This document shows positions 31,971 through 43,819 of a stretch of DNA of 64,000 nt, one piece after another (position 1 is the first letter of the stretch; each line of letters opens with the position of its first letter). This stretch comes from Notolepis coatsorum. Its lineage: Eukaryota; Chordata; Actinopteri; Aulopiformes; Paralepididae. The notes under the pieces were generated by a model. It did not search any database, had not been told where the DNA came from, and saw nothing but the letters and a program-made list of their open reading frames with translations. The stretch lies in contig OZ020592.1 of assembly GCA_963971535.1 (NCBI GenBank), forward strand, positions 124,512,640 to 124,576,639. Reading direction: 5' to 3'. Position numbers and translations under genes: made by a program.

Positions 31971-34220
31971 CCTCTTAACACTTTGATTGCCATGGGTTAA
32001 ATTCATGATATACCATCCCTTGCCAGCTCTATTTAACATGGAGAAGTTCCCCTTCTTTGCAGGGCTATAACTTTTTAAATTCTATTGCTACATTGCCATT
32101 ATTAGGGCCCATTCAATGTCCTATATGTATTGTTCATGGTGTAGCAACGTTAAACTTTTTCATTCACATATTCATACTAAAATATGGTCTAAAGTATAAG
32201 TATGTTTTCATCTCTTTCTGCAGCTTTCTCCAGAACGTGATTTATAGCCCCAAATGCATTATATTGATGATCAAATACAGTTTGGTAGGAATCTGTGCGA
32301 GATAAAAAATGTCAATTGGATGTACTTCTAGGAGTTACTACACGTCATCTGATGTTGACCGGATGGGCGAGGGGGCGTTTATAATTCCGTGGGCAACGTT
32401 ATACCATTCATCTAATGTGGGTCATATGTTCATCATAGCAGTTTATATCGAACACGGTAATACTACACGCTAAAACTCACCCCAGTCTCCTCGGGCCGTT
32501 GGGCGATCAGCGTGGAGTAGACAGTTTTTTATTATGGGATGTCGAAATACCCGATCCATTTCCAGGTTGTATAATAGTATATACGTCCAAATCATGTTGT
32601 TTTTTCGAGTTATTTCCACCGATCGATGTTCACTGTGTGAAGACGAAGTCTCTCTAACATTAGCGAGTGCCCGGACCCCATATGGAGTGAGTCCTACCGG
32701 GTTAAAGGTTGACATCCGGTTTCGATCTGCCGATCGGCCACCAGATGGCGCTCTTGAACCGCTAGAGGATTGAGAGGAGATCAGAACTGTGTGTCAAGGG
32801 CTCCGGATGGGAAATATGATTCCGATCACAGATTTTTGAAATATTGATATCAAAGACGAGTTACGGCATCCGCGGCAACTTGAGCATGGCGGGGAATGAC
32901 GAGTTCCGGCGTTTTCGGCAGTTAGTGTTAACTGGCGCCGAGAAAAGTGGCAATTTTTAAACTTTTTTTTTTATCCACTTTTTCTCCTGTTTTTCTGTGT
33001 TTTTCTCCCATCCCAATTTAGTCGTTATGCCAATCCCCCCCTCCCCTTCCTGGTCGTTGCTCGCATGTGCCCCCCACTGGTCGGTCTAGGGAGGGTTGAT
33101 AGATACTATTACATGTCCCCTCCGATACATGCAGAGTCAGCCAGCCACTTCTTTTCACCTGCCAGCGCGGACTCTCATTGGTGAGGGGTAACGTGTGGGA
33201 GGCTCACACTACCCTCACCATCTCCCTTCCCCGCTGTGCAGGCGCCCTGACCGACCTGTAGGAGTCGCTGTTTACAACAACCAGAATACCACCCCACCGG
33301 CTTCCCTGCCAATTGAGCCAGTATGACGGCCGGCCAAGCCGGAGGCAACGCTGACAGCCGGATTCGATACCAGTGTCTCTCACGTTGTTGACGAGCACTT
33401 AGTCCGCTGCGCCACCCAGCCGCCCTGCCATTTTTAAACTTGAACTTGAGGACTGCATACTTTTTTTGCAAAGCTGATATTTATACTTTATCCTTATAGC
33501 ACATGCATGAGCCTGGTCTCCTTTGAAAGATAACATTCTGAAGTTTCTGATACAATAAAGAAAATTCACTTTTAGTGCTAATGAAATAGAGTAACATAGG
33601 TCTGAACTTGAGTTGTAGAAAAACGTGTTACTCACGTTTTTCTGTAGTAGTTGCAATATCCAAAAGTATATATCCAAAAACATTTGTATGAGCTGGAAAA
33701 CATCCTGGTTCCATAGCCTGAAGTCTTGTATAGTACATGTCCAATTTCTATAAAAATCTGTTCAGAAATGAGTGATTAGGAGCAATTTTGGTAAACAAAA
33801 ACAAAAAAGAAACTGCCGGTTTCAGTTTTCTCATTGACTCCAATGCATTCAGCGTTTTTTTTCTCTTTCTGTTTTTGCTTGTGACTTCTCACCTAGATCC
33901 CTGATTCGCAGATCCCCAGGTGGGGTATCATTGGAAAGCCACTCTCATTGGCTACAACCCTGTCCAATAATTTTAGAGGTCGCCAAATTATTGACGGAGC
34001 TGAACGGATTTCTTTGGTGGTAATCGGAAAAAAACGCTGAACGGATTTTGTCGCCTGAAACGGCAATCGACAGGCAACAAATAGGGCTTTAATTCGATAT
34101 ATATATTGTATTAAAAAATATGCACAGCCGAGCCGCTAGAGGTTGCCAAAGTGGCATGTCGCGCCGGTGGGCAAATCATCCTCAAGAGGGCCCGGGGCCG
34201 GGCCGCTGCACGTTAAGTGG
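31971..34220 (+). mobile_element. TTAA-flanked element (copy D, tentative)
   Basis: TTAA at 31967-31970 and 34221-34224 is followed inward by CCTCTTAAC and, inverted, CCACTTAAC. The interior has no transposase, and parts may belong to separate elements. The SINE at 32965-33429 is nested in it. The ends are shorter and weaker than in copies B and C. Confidence 0.45.
32965..33429 (-). mobile_element. tRNA-headed SINE S1, inverted, 12-bp TSD
   Basis: ATTTTTAAACTT is duplicated at 32953-32964 and 33430-33441. The minus strand begins GGGCGGCTGGGTGGCGCAGC with TGGTATCGAATCC as B box and ends in GTGGATAAAAAAAA. Confidence 0.93.
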
Positions 34221-34224
34221 TTAA

Positions 34225-34464
34225 AGGGGAACTACACCCAATTCAATGTGATTCCTGCTGTAAGACAACTCTCCCAAACTTAAAACTCAAACTTACAGTG
34301 TCATCAAGTCTAAAATACGAAGTTGCAGTGTCATCAAGTGTAAAATACGAAGTTGCTTCAAGTTCACAGACAATGAATTGGGAATGATTTTGTAGATGAC
34401 ACTGAGAGCACCCAGGGGAATGTTCTTTAGATCATAGGTACATTTTGTGTTTCTGAACTGAGGC
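34225..34464. other. intron DNA with short direct repeats
   Basis: AAAATACGAAGTTGC with CAGTGTCATCAAGT is repeated at about 34295-34360. No gene. Confidence 0.5.
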
Positions 34465-34712
34465 CACTAAATGGTAAATGGTGCATTTTTATATAACCGC
34501 TTTTATCCAAAGCGCTTTACAATTTTTGTTCCTCACATTTTACCCATTCACTCACACACCGATGGCGGAGGCGAACCATGCAAGGGAGCAATTAGGGGTT
34601 AAGTGTCTTGCTCAAGGACACTTCAACACTCTGCCCTGGAGGAGCGGGAATCGAACCGAGAACCTTCTGACTACCAGGCAGCCGCTCTACCTCCTGAGTC
34701 ACTGTCGCCCCG
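34465..34712 (-). mobile_element. second tRNA-derived SINE family
   Basis: On the minus strand the head reads GGGCGACAGTGACTCAGGAG with GTAGAGCGG (A-box part) and GGTTCGATTCCCG (B box). The body has AGTGTCCTTGAGCAAGACAC and ends AAAGCGCTTTGGATAAAAGC with a TAAATGG repeat. It is distinct from family S1. Confidence 0.75.
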
Positions 34713-34870
34713 CACCACTACTATAGAATAAAGTAAATTTGGATATTAAAAATAAAACAAACATTCTGTGGGTCCACAATTTTTAACGGAGCAGCTCCAG
34801 ACATTTGATGACAAGTTTGATTCGTGTCACTTGTTCCTTTAATGCTGTTCCTTTAATACTATTCCATTAA

Positions 34871-35821
34871 CTCAATCAGTGCCACCCACATAATATTACG
34901 TGATTGCGCGACAACCGTTGGGTGCCAGACCACGTAATATTAGTAGTGTTTGGTAAATTTTTCATTTTTTTCTTGATTTTAATATCCTATTTAATGCCAG
35001 GGACCCGTATGTTGCCGTTAGAAGCCCTACTGCGACGCAGAGGGTGCAGTACCGGCCAGATTCTCCCAGGTGGCGGTATCGAGCAACAGTAAATCCTCTT
35101 CCAGACCCTTGCGTTACACTGTAAGGTCTCCGGGCGCAGATTTTTACTAGACGGCAAGGCTATAGGTTCAATCGGTCACATCCAAACGTCTACGGGACAT
35201 CCGATGCATATGCTGTGATTGATTATGCCGTGGCCCTAATCGACATTGGATGTACCAGATGGCAATCAAACAATTAGAATATAATTTTTGAAATACTCCC
35301 GGCCACAGGTAAGGACTATCTGACGTAAATTCTGGCTTGATTGTGCAATGTTTTCATACCGATCCAGCTAATTAGCATTTTTAGCATTCAATACTAATGC
35401 CGTTACTGGTAATCAAAAATCAGAAACTACTCCCCCCCCCCCCCTTTTCATGCATTCATGGTGGAACATAATACCGATCAAATGCATTTGGATTTTTAAC
35501 TAGCTTGTGTAGGGCCGAAACGCCAATGGATTTAACGTTATTAGCTTAGCGCCTTATAAATAGCTTTGCAGGAATTATCCCAGATCATTCCGATATAACA
35601 CTCATATTCACCACGGTATAAAACGGGAACGTATTGATGAAAAAAATATTTCTTTATGGCATATTGAACGGAAGGTTCATACTGTCAATTGACAATGACA
35701 TTGGATACATAGCTATAATATAGAATATAGTTATAGCTCTACAAACAAGGTGACACACTCCTATCTTTTAAAGCGTGGCATTGCTACGATGGGCCCCGTC
35801 TAATAGCTGGCACTGATTGAG
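34871..35821 (+). mobile_element. TTAA-flanked MITE (copy C), piggyBac-like
   Basis: TTAA lies at 34867-34870 and 35822-35825. CTCAATCAGTGCCA is perfectly inverted at the right end. The left subterminal modules are GTGCCACCCACATAATATTA and GTGCCAGACCACGTAATATT, the latter with the palindromic core ACGTAATATTACGT split between them. Interior GTACCGGCCAGATTCTCC recalls copy A, and TATAAAACGGGAACG with GATGAAAAAAA recalls copy B. Confidence 0.88.
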
Positions 35822-35825
35822 TTAA

Positions 35826-36092
35826 TACGGTTTTTGTTTAGTTTAAAAATATATATATAATAAAATCTTAAAGACAAAGCTGCTCAGTTTTCTGTGAGTC
35901 TACAATGGATCAAATCCAAAGTGTTGTCACATACTCCATCGTACAAGTGCAGTGAATTTCTTGTTGCCGACTCCATAAGTGTGCTACTATACAATAAAGA
36001 AGGTGAAGCAAAAAAAAAGATACAAAACAAAAACAAATCTAGCATATACTAGGCAGAATATATCATCATATATAATCATAGATGTACAGTTG
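35826..36092. other. intron DNA, nothing recognised
   Basis: AT-rich, no gene seen. Confidence 0.5.
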
Positions 36093-36100
36093 GGTTAGAT

Positions 36101-36618
36101 CAGGGGTCAGCAACCTTTACTATCCCCCTCCCACAAAATAAAATTCATCTGGAGCCACAAAACCTATTTACCCTTAAAATGACGATAACACAGTGTATAA
36201 CGTTTTATATATCCCCAAGCATACCCCACATTTTGCATAAAATGCCTGACGATTGCATACCCAAAGTAATTTGCGATTTATTATACTTTATACTTACAGT
36301 ATATCACACAGTTTGTTGCATTTATGAAATTATAAAACAACAACAAAAAGAAAATTGTTGACATTTTATTGCTGTTTTACCTGTTATAACAAAGAAAAAC
36401 CTCAAACTCTTATGAAGAGGAGAAAAAAGACTGGCGTCTGTAGACCTACTTTGAAATAAAACCCCAAACTGCAGGTATATTTGAGTCCTTCCCTTATTTG
36501 TGTAAAATGTATCAAATAAAAAGTAGTCCACTTTTTATTTCTTTTTTACAACAGGGAGCCACAGCAGAGTGGCTAAAGAGCTGCATTCGGCTCCGGAGCC
36601 GCAGGTTGCCGACCCCTT
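36101..36618 (+). mobile_element. hAT MITE, 518 bp, TSD GGTTAGAT
   Basis: The left end CAGGGGTCAGCAACCT and right end AGGTTGCCGACCCCTT are inverted apart from two positions. GGTTAGAT is repeated at 36093-36100 and 36619-36626. Short frames inside are not genes. Confidence 0.9.
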
Positions 36619-36626
36619 GGTTAGAT

Positions 36627-37126
36627 GGAACCAGACAGTATGTGCCAAGGATTGTATATTGTTATATTATAGTGTATTTATATATGTGACCAGGCACAGA
36701 CTCTGGGTCCTTTAGAAGGGTCTTCAATTTTCTTTTTACATGATATGAAACTACAGGTTGATAACAGGTTGTACAAATCGGGCGGATACTTTTCAATCTA
36801 TGTCTTATGAATCACTACTCATTCCTGAGCTACAGGGCTTCAAAGAAACCGTAGCCATTTCTCTTGCTATGCATAATGACTACTTTAGCCAGAAAGCTAT
36901 GTAACCCCCCCCCCCCCCCCCCACTTAAGAGCAGCCGTGCCTTTGTTAGTCTGATGACTTGTGATCCAGCTTCTATCTCCAGGCCATCAAGATGCTCAAT
37001 GACTATGCAACACTAACCCAACCATCTATGTGATCATAGCACTGATTGGAGACAAAATAAGTGATGAGATAGTCAAACAGGTGAAACAAGCTAAATACTT
37101 TCCCATCATAATGGTCTGTACTCTTT
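36627..37126. other. intron DNA with poly-C run
   Basis: A pure C run of about 18 lies at 36905-36922. No gene seen. Confidence 0.5.
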
Positions 37127-37143
37127 GAAAGTTGCACATTTGT

Positions 37144-37610
37144 GGCGGCTGGGTGGCGCAGCTGAGATTGCGCTCGTCACCAATGCAAGAGACTCCGGTC
37201 TCGAATCCGGGTGTCAGAATTGCCTCCGGCTTGGGCCGGCCGTCATACTAGCTCAATTGGCAGAGTCAGCGGGTGGAAGTCGATGGGTGGTAATCTGGAC
37301 GTTGTGGACAGCGACTCCTACAGGTCAGTTGGGGGACGCCTGCACAGCAGAGACAGGAAATAGCGGGGGTAGTGTGAGCCTCCCACACGTTACACCTCGC
37401 CAATGAAAGTCCGCAATGGCAGGTGAAAAGATGTGACAGGCTGCCTCCTCGTGTACCGGAGGGGACACGTGATACAAGGCTTCTATCCTCCCTACAACCG
37501 ACCAGTGGGGGGCATATGCGAGCAACGTTCAAGACAGGGGAGAATTGGAAACACGAAATTGGGATGGGAGAAAAATAGAAAAAATAAGGTGAAAAAGTGG
37601 ATAAAAAAAA
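37144..37610 (+). mobile_element. tRNA-headed SINE S1, 17-bp TSD
   Basis: GAAAGTTGCACATTTGT flanks it at 37127-37143 and 37611-37627 without mismatch. A box TGGCGCAGCTGAG; B box GGTCTCGAATCC; ends GTGGATAAAAAAAA. Confidence 0.96.
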
Positions 37611-37627
37611 GAAAGTTGCACATTTGT

Positions 37628-37991
37628 AATAAAAAAAAAGTTTACTTAGTATATTTTTTGTTCACGTCAGATTATTTGTAACATAATGGAGATGGACACT
37701 GGTTGGGGGCCCCTCCTAAGAATTATTGCCTATAGGGCCCCAATAGACCCTAGCAGCACCACTGCACAAACAGAAAGGGAGAATGGCTTTGCTCCCCTTT
37801 GCGTAATTCACTCACAGCTCGGGCATGACCATGTCTGACATGGTCATAATCAGGTCTCCCGAACAATTTAAAACCAAGCGTGAGTGGATCAGAGCTTCCT
37901 ACGCTGAGATATGGTCACTTTCCCGCACCTAACCTTACCGGTGAATGCGGCATGCCTCTGTGGATTCCCGGAGGTATTATGCGGTGCGCGA
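37628..37991. other. unassigned; palindrome at 37825-37847
   Basis: ATGACCATGTC-T-GACATGGTCAT is an 11-bp-arm hairpin, and CTCGGG / CCCGA flank it as a possible outer stem. No match to an snRNA or snoRNA that I know. Confidence 0.4.
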
Positions 37992-38041
37992 ATAATACAT
38001 TGCATTACATTTACATTTTGTCATTTAGCTGATGCTTTTTT
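37992..38041 (-). mobile_element. L2-type LINE 3' tail
   Basis: Inverted AAAGCATCAGCTAAATGAC with AAAATGTAAATGTAATGCAA is the terminal stem and short-repeat tail of fish L2 elements. Only about 50 bp remain. Confidence 0.6.
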
Positions 38042-38043
38042 TT

Positions 38044-39510
38044 GATAGTCTATCAGTGAGCTGGATGCAATCCTACCTTGAGGGGAGGGAACAGATGGTG
38101 GAGGTAAACGGTACCCTATCCCCCCCCCCCTCCCAGTGAGCTGTGGTGTTCCACAAGGAAGCATACTAGGACCGCTACTGTTCCTAATTTATGCAAATGT
38201 CATGTCGTCAGCTTGTGACTGCAACTTGTTCCTGTTTGCGGACGACTCAGCCCTGCTGGTCTATGACAAGAACAAGTTACAGGTTGAAGAAACCCTCAGC
38301 TCGGAACTAGGCAAAATCTGCATATGGCTCGCTGATAACAAACTATCATTACACATGGGCAAAACAGAGTCCACTCTCTTCGGTTCAAATAACAAACTCA
38401 GCAAGACTGACGGCTTCTCAGTTACAGTGGGTGACAATATTGTCACAAGGAAAGATGAAATTACCTACCTGGGTTCCATCCTAGAGGCTAATCTTTCCTG
38501 TGACAAAATGGCATCCAATGTAATAAAAAAAGTCAACCAACAAACTCGATTATTGTACCGGATCTCCTCTCTGGTAAACAAGAATACCCTGAAGACTCTG
38601 GCAGGAGCACTCATTCAAGGGTACTACGACTATGCTTGCACCTCATGGTACCAAAAACTAAATTACAAACATCTCAAAACAAACTGGTCAGACTACTGCT
38701 TGACCTTACTCCTAGAACCCACCTCACCCCTGCCCACTTTGACAACCTAGGATGGCTTAGAGTAGACGACAGAGTACAGCAACTTGCAATGGGCCTGGTC
38801 TACAAGATACACTACACGACCAAGGTACCCATGTACATGTCAAAATACTTCCCAAAGGTCAGTGAATACCACGATCACAACACCAGAGGGAGCTCCACAA
38901 ATCATGTTAAACCCAGATTCGGCTCAAACAAGGGACTAAACACGTTTCGCAATTATGCCACATCAATGTGGAACGCCCTACCCAAAGCTGTAAAGGAATG
39001 TGAATCACTACCCACTTTCAAAACCACTCTCAAAGAACACCTACGGGAGACTGCAATTCGAAACTGGCCCCTGTAAATGTCCTAACCCAACCCCCTCCAA
39101 TGTACAGTAAATTACCTAGTATGGTTTTGTCAATATTCCAATGTACACTTTTGCTTGTACAGTTGTACAGTGTTTCTCCCCCCAACCCCTCCTATCCAAC
39201 CCCCTCCAATGTACAGTTTTTACGTCAAATGTATATACTCTCTTTTCTGGACTCTTTTTGTATCACAAACAGTACTGTATTTGCAAATCTGGTATGTCAT
39301 AAATGTATAGATGTAGCAGTACTGTCTATCTGTATGTCATGTATGTCATATATGTCCTGATTAATTGAAAATGGGGGACCCTGATGTAAACAAGACGAAA
39401 GTCTTTCTCTGGTCTGCATCCCCTTAACAATTGTGTGTATTGAGCTGTACTGTATTGTACCCATTCTGCAATCTGTTAATAAAGTTTTCAATCAATCAAT
39501 CAATCAATCA
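38044..39510 (+). pseudogene. 5'-truncated jockey-superfamily LINE with (TCAA)n tail
   Basis: RT palm motifs [18 protein letters not shown] and FADDSALLVYD (38140-38270) are followed by ITYLGSILEANLSCDK, then a C-terminus PAHFDNLGWLRVDDRVQQ, YHDHNTRGSS and TSMWNALPKAVKE. A small deletion near 38655-38690 shifts the frame. Comparison with the copy at 63246-64000, which keeps extra bases there, shows the loss is in this copy. The 3' UTR contains AATAAAGTTTTCAATCAATC and ends in a tetranucleotide tail. Confidence 0.88.
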
Positions 39511-39515
39511 CTTAC

Positions 39516-40030
39516 AAGTTTTGTACAACAAGACAGCAGGAAGGGTACAACTCTATCAGCTGAGTAACAATGTTCATCAAAGTGTTGAGTGCTATAGTGT
39601 AGGTTAGTATATTAGGACAAGTGCATGACAGTAAGGTTAGTTGGGGTAAGATATTTTTTTCCATTTCAGATAATGATTGAAGTGTGTCCTCCTAACTGTG
39701 GTGGGAAGTTCGTTCCACGATTGTGGGGCAAGAGAAGAGAATAGGCAACTTCTCTTTGATGACCCTCCCAGAGCTCGGATAGGAGTGGGTCTGAGGCGGC
39801 CAGAAGATGCAGAGCGTAGGGGTCTTGAGGGTGTGTAGTTAGAGACCATTGACCGGAGGTAGGCGGGAGCCGTTCCATTCGCGGCACGATATGCCAGGTC
39901 GAGGGCCTTGAAGCGTATTCGTGCAATGGCGAGCCAGTGCAGGTCCCTGAGAAGTGGGGTGACATGGGCTGACTTCGGTAGGTTTGAGATCAGGCGGGCC
40001 GCTGCGTTCTGAATGAGTTGAGGTCCAAGG
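39516..40030 (-). pseudogene. L2-type LINE C-terminal fragment
   Basis: Minus-strand SNYTPSRPLRSASSGRLRPT and WNELPTTVRR match the element at 1090-1645; upstream parts read PHFSGTCTGSPLH and MERLPPT in a shifted frame. The junction with the (TCAA)n tail of the preceding LINE suggests one landed beside the other. Confidence 0.75.
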
Positions 40031-40310
40031 ACCAGAACTATCCCTTAAGTTTGGCCTCCTCAGCTGTTTCTTCGTGTTTAAACGTTGCTGACCAGATGTT
40101 CGGCTAGAACCACTCTGTAGTTTCCTAGCAACTGCAGACACAGTTGAAACGGTCTGCATGTGAACACAACGGCACAGCGGAAAGGAAGTGGGATGTAGTG
40201 CTGAGGAAAGAACATTATTCAGTGAATCATTAAGCTTATTCTGGGGAGAATAATGTCCCACGAAGATTACAGCTGGAGCCTCCGTTGCTGAACTGGTTAT
40301 TTTTATTGTA
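40031..40310 (+). other. ghr intron, unique sequence
   Basis: No repeat recognised; probably ancestral intron close to the exon. Confidence 0.4.
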
Positions 40311-40314
40311 TTTC

Positions 40315-40362
<48 letters not shown>

Positions 40363-40523
40363 CTTCTCTCCATCTCTCTGTCACTGTCTCTCTCACTGTC
40401 TCTGCCTCTCTCTCTCTCCGTCTCTGCCTCTCTCTCTCTGTCACTGTCTCTGCCTCTCTCTCGCTCTCTGTCACTGTCTCTCTCTCTGTCACTGTCTCTC
40501 TCTCTCCCTCTCTCTCTCTCTCC

Positions 40524-40570
<47 letters not shown>

Positions 40571-40618
40571 TTCTCTCTCTCCCCCTCCTCGCTCTCTCTC
40601 TCTCTCTCTCCCTCTCAG
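40311..40618 (+). repeat. (CT)n microsatellite forming ghr splice acceptor
   Basis: About 300 bp of CT with CTGT and CCTC interruptions ends TCCCTCTCAG directly at the exon. Long Leu-Ser frames here are artefacts. Confidence 0.95.
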
Positions 40619-40842
40619 TTGGAGGAGTTGAACTACATCCTGAGCGGTGGGGGGATGGGCGGCCTGCCCTCCTACCCGCCTGACCTCTACCAGGACGACC
40701 CCTGGGTGGAGTTCATCAAGGTGGACGCGGAGGAGGAGGAGGAGGAGGCCGGGGAGAAGGAGGAGACCCAGGACTCCGACACCCAGCGCCTCCTGGGCGC
40801 CCGCCACCACCACACGCACCTGGGCTGCTCGCACACGCTCAG
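40619..40842 (+). CDS. ghr: growth hormone receptor, middle cytoplasmic exon
   Basis: This 224-bp exon lies between CTCTCAG and GTGGGT and enters in phase 0 from the box-1 exon. LEELNYILSGGG is followed by PSYPPDLYQDDPWVEFIKVD, an acidic Glu run, then SDTQRLLGARHHH and LGCSHTL. WVEFI-x-x-D and the SDTxRLL element are characteristic of growth hormone receptors; the acidic segment with WVEFI is box-2-like. The exon ends after two bases of a codon completed by the terminal exon. Relative to mammalian receptors the short Glu-Gly-Lys-type link before LEE is absent, so the acceptor may have shifted. The splitting of the large mammalian last exon into two matches what I recall for some teleosts. Confidence 0.92.
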
Positions 40843-40973
40843 GTGGGTAGTCTGCCTAGCAACGGACGCCGATTGGCCTAGTTGAAATTCCGACCAGGGA
40901 AAGCACCAATCAGGGGGCAGTAGGACCAGGCTCTTAATAACAAAATGATTCCATTCAACATATTTCCCCCTTC

Positions 40974-42928
40974 AGCGCGGGACGAGACAGGGATGCCCTC
41001 TATCCCCACTGCTCTTTGCCCTTGTTATGGAACCTCTGGCAACGTCCGTTCGACAATGCCCAGATATTAAAGGGATAGTTAGAGCGACGCGGGAGCACAA
41101 AATCTCCTTATACGCTGACGATGTACTCCTCTATATATCTGATCCTCTTTTGTCTATCCCACATATCCTTGACACACTTAGGAAATTCGGTGAATTCTCA
41201 GGGTATAAACTCAACCTTGACAAAAGTGAACTTGTACCCATTAACAACATGGCCAGCCAGGTTTCTTTTAACTCTTTGCCCTTTAAGATCACAAACGATA
41301 GATTTACCTATCTGGGTATATCTATCACAAAGTCCCACTCCCAATTACTAAAGGCCAACTTTACACCGCTCCTGGACCGAACACGCCAAGATCTTATACG
41401 TTGGTCCACCATGCCCCTATCCTTAGTTGGGAGAATTAATATAATTAAGATGAGCATTCTTCCAAAGTTCTTATACCTCTTCCAATGTGTCCCGATCTTC
41501 CTTACCAAAATATTCTTTACAAAACTTAACAGCCTAATTTCAACATTTATTTGGAACAACAAACCACCCAGAATCTGGAAAATATTTTTACAAAGACTGA
41601 AAATGGGTGGGGGTTTGGCCCTACCAAACTTCCAAATATATTATTGGGCCACGAATATTAGAAGTTTACTGTTCTGGCTACATGATACATCTGCGCCGGA
41701 CGTTCCTGCCTGGTTACACATTTAAGCTAGTTCTACTGCCCGCATTTCCCTCTCCGCTCTTTTGTGCTCTTCAATTCCTCTGCAATCTCCCCAGCCCTGT
41801 CTAAATCCTGTAGTGTTACACTCCCTGAAAATTTGGTCCCAATTTAGAAAAAGTTATGGTTTAATCTCTATGTCTATTTATGCTCCAATTGCAGCGAATC
41901 ATCTGTTTCCGGCCTCCCTCCTAGATAACGTATTTGATCAGTGGTTCAAAAAGGGAGTTTTGAACACAAGACTGCTCTATGAAAGCAACATATTTATGTC
42001 ATTTGAACAAATTAAGAACAAATATGATCTGCCATCACACCACTTCTTTCGTTACCTACAAATTAGAAACTTTATACATAGTCAATCCACTACATTTCTA
42101 TCCCTGCCTCCAGATACATCACTGGACTCAATCCTGGAGATAAAACCTGAGCTCAAGGGAACTATGTCTAAGCTTTATTTGAACATTTTCGAGATGGAGG
42201 ACTCGTCACTCTCAATAATAAAGGGGCACTGGGAAAGGGACTTTGGAATAGACATATCAGAAGAGGTGTGGTCAAGAATACTAAAAAAATGTCACGCTTC
42301 ATCTATCTGTGCGAGACACAGGCTTATTCAATTTAAGATTGTACATCGGCTACATATATCCAAACTCAAACTGTCAAAAAATTTCCCTGAGGTTAGTCCT
42401 ACTTGTAACAGATGCAAACAAGCCCCGGCCGGTCTGTACCACACATTTTGGTCATGTCCTAGCTTAGCAGACTTCTGGTCGTCCATATTTAAGCTCTACT
42501 CAGACCTGGCAGGTCGGGTACTGGAACCGTGTCACTTCCTGGTTTTTTTTGGTGTTCTCTCCGATGACTTACATCTACCAAAAGCACAACTGAACTGCAT
42601 CGCTTACTCCTCCCTTCTAGCAAGACGTCTCATTCTTATGAACTGGAAATATGAACATCCTCCCTCATTTGGCAGGTGGATTTGCGATATAATGTACCAT
42701 TTAAAAGTTGAAAAGATTAAATATACTTTACGGGGATCAAGTGGGGAATTTGATGAGGTGTGGCAACCCTTTATCTCGTATGTGGAACGGTTGACTACGT
42801 CTCTCACCTCCTGAAACAAGGACACTGTATAGGAACGACTCTGTAACACGAAATACTCCGAGAACTTTTAATTTTTTATCGTTTCTTTTATTCATATATA
42901 TATCCTATATATATACATATCTTTTTTT

Positions 42929-43010
<82 letters not shown>

Positions 43011-43245
43011 ATGATATATATATATATATTATTATTATATATTATGTTATGTATATTATTATTATATATTATATATATTATTATTATATATATATATATT
43101 TCTTTCTACATATTTTTTGGTGTTGGTCTGTTTTTTTTTGTCTTTTGTTTGTTTTGTCGATAAGTGTATGTATGTCACGTTCGTATTGTCTACTGTAATG
43201 TCTAAAAAAACTAATAAAAATATCAAATATAAATAACAAAATTAT
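40974..43245 (+). pseudogene. 5'-truncated L1-like LINE in the last ghr intron
   Basis: It starts abruptly inside the RT at GTRQGCPLSPLLFALVMEPL, followed by ISLYADDVLLYISDP with the Asp pair, FTYLGISITKS and FLQRLKMGGGLALPNFQIYY (to 41725). A frameshift leads to a second frame (41762-42814) with a Cys/His motif CNRCKQAPAGLYHTFWSCP and a C-terminus RRLILMNWKYEHP, KVEKIKYTLRGS. The 3' UTR includes AT and ATT repeats and ends near AATAAAAATATCAAATATAA. It lies in the same direction as ghr. Confidence 0.88.
42916..43110 (+). repeat. (T)n(ATT)n(AT)n microsatellite
   Basis: A T run, then about 25 ATT units, then interrupted TA repeats inside the L1-like 3' UTR. Confidence 0.93.
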
Positions 43246-43250
43246 TCAAG

Positions 43251-43819
43251 CAGCCCCTGTAGTACATCAGAGCCTACTTATCTACTTACCTCGATTATTT
43301 TAACCTTTATTTACCTGTACTTAGCTTCCTATTTATTCGTTTTTCTTTAGATTTCATAACCGTTACAGTGATCGTTACTCATCTCAGTGCTGAGCCTTTG
43401 TAAAAACAAATTTCTCTTCCTTTCCATCCCTCCCTCCCTTCCACCCTCCCCCTCCTCTCTATGTCCACATCTCCTTCTCCTCTCTCTCCATCTCACTCCC
43501 TTTACCGTCCCTCGTCCGTCTACCTCTCCCTCGCTTTTCCACCCCTCCCTCTCATTCTGACTGTTCCGGGGGGTTCACATGCCTTCGGACGACCTTGTAC
43601 TTTTGTACTTATTTTATGCCATTATTAAGTCTGCACGTTTACATTGCACTACTTTTATTGTCTTTCATGCCTATTCTTATGTCTGCAATTTATGCATTGT
43701 TTTTTATTCTGTCAATCTGTGTGCTGATTTTACGCCTATGTTCATTTTATACTATATAGATAGATAGTTATTAATATTTATTGTTATTGTAGAAATGTGT
43801 GCATTGAAATGTCTGTAAC
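43251..43819. other. ghr intron, pyrimidine-rich part
   Basis: CT-rich at 43400-43560. No gene or named repeat seen. Confidence 0.5.

Noticed and set aside
40285..40683. 132-residue Leu/Ser protein
   Set aside because: It is the (CT)n microsatellite reading into the ghr exon in the wrong frame.
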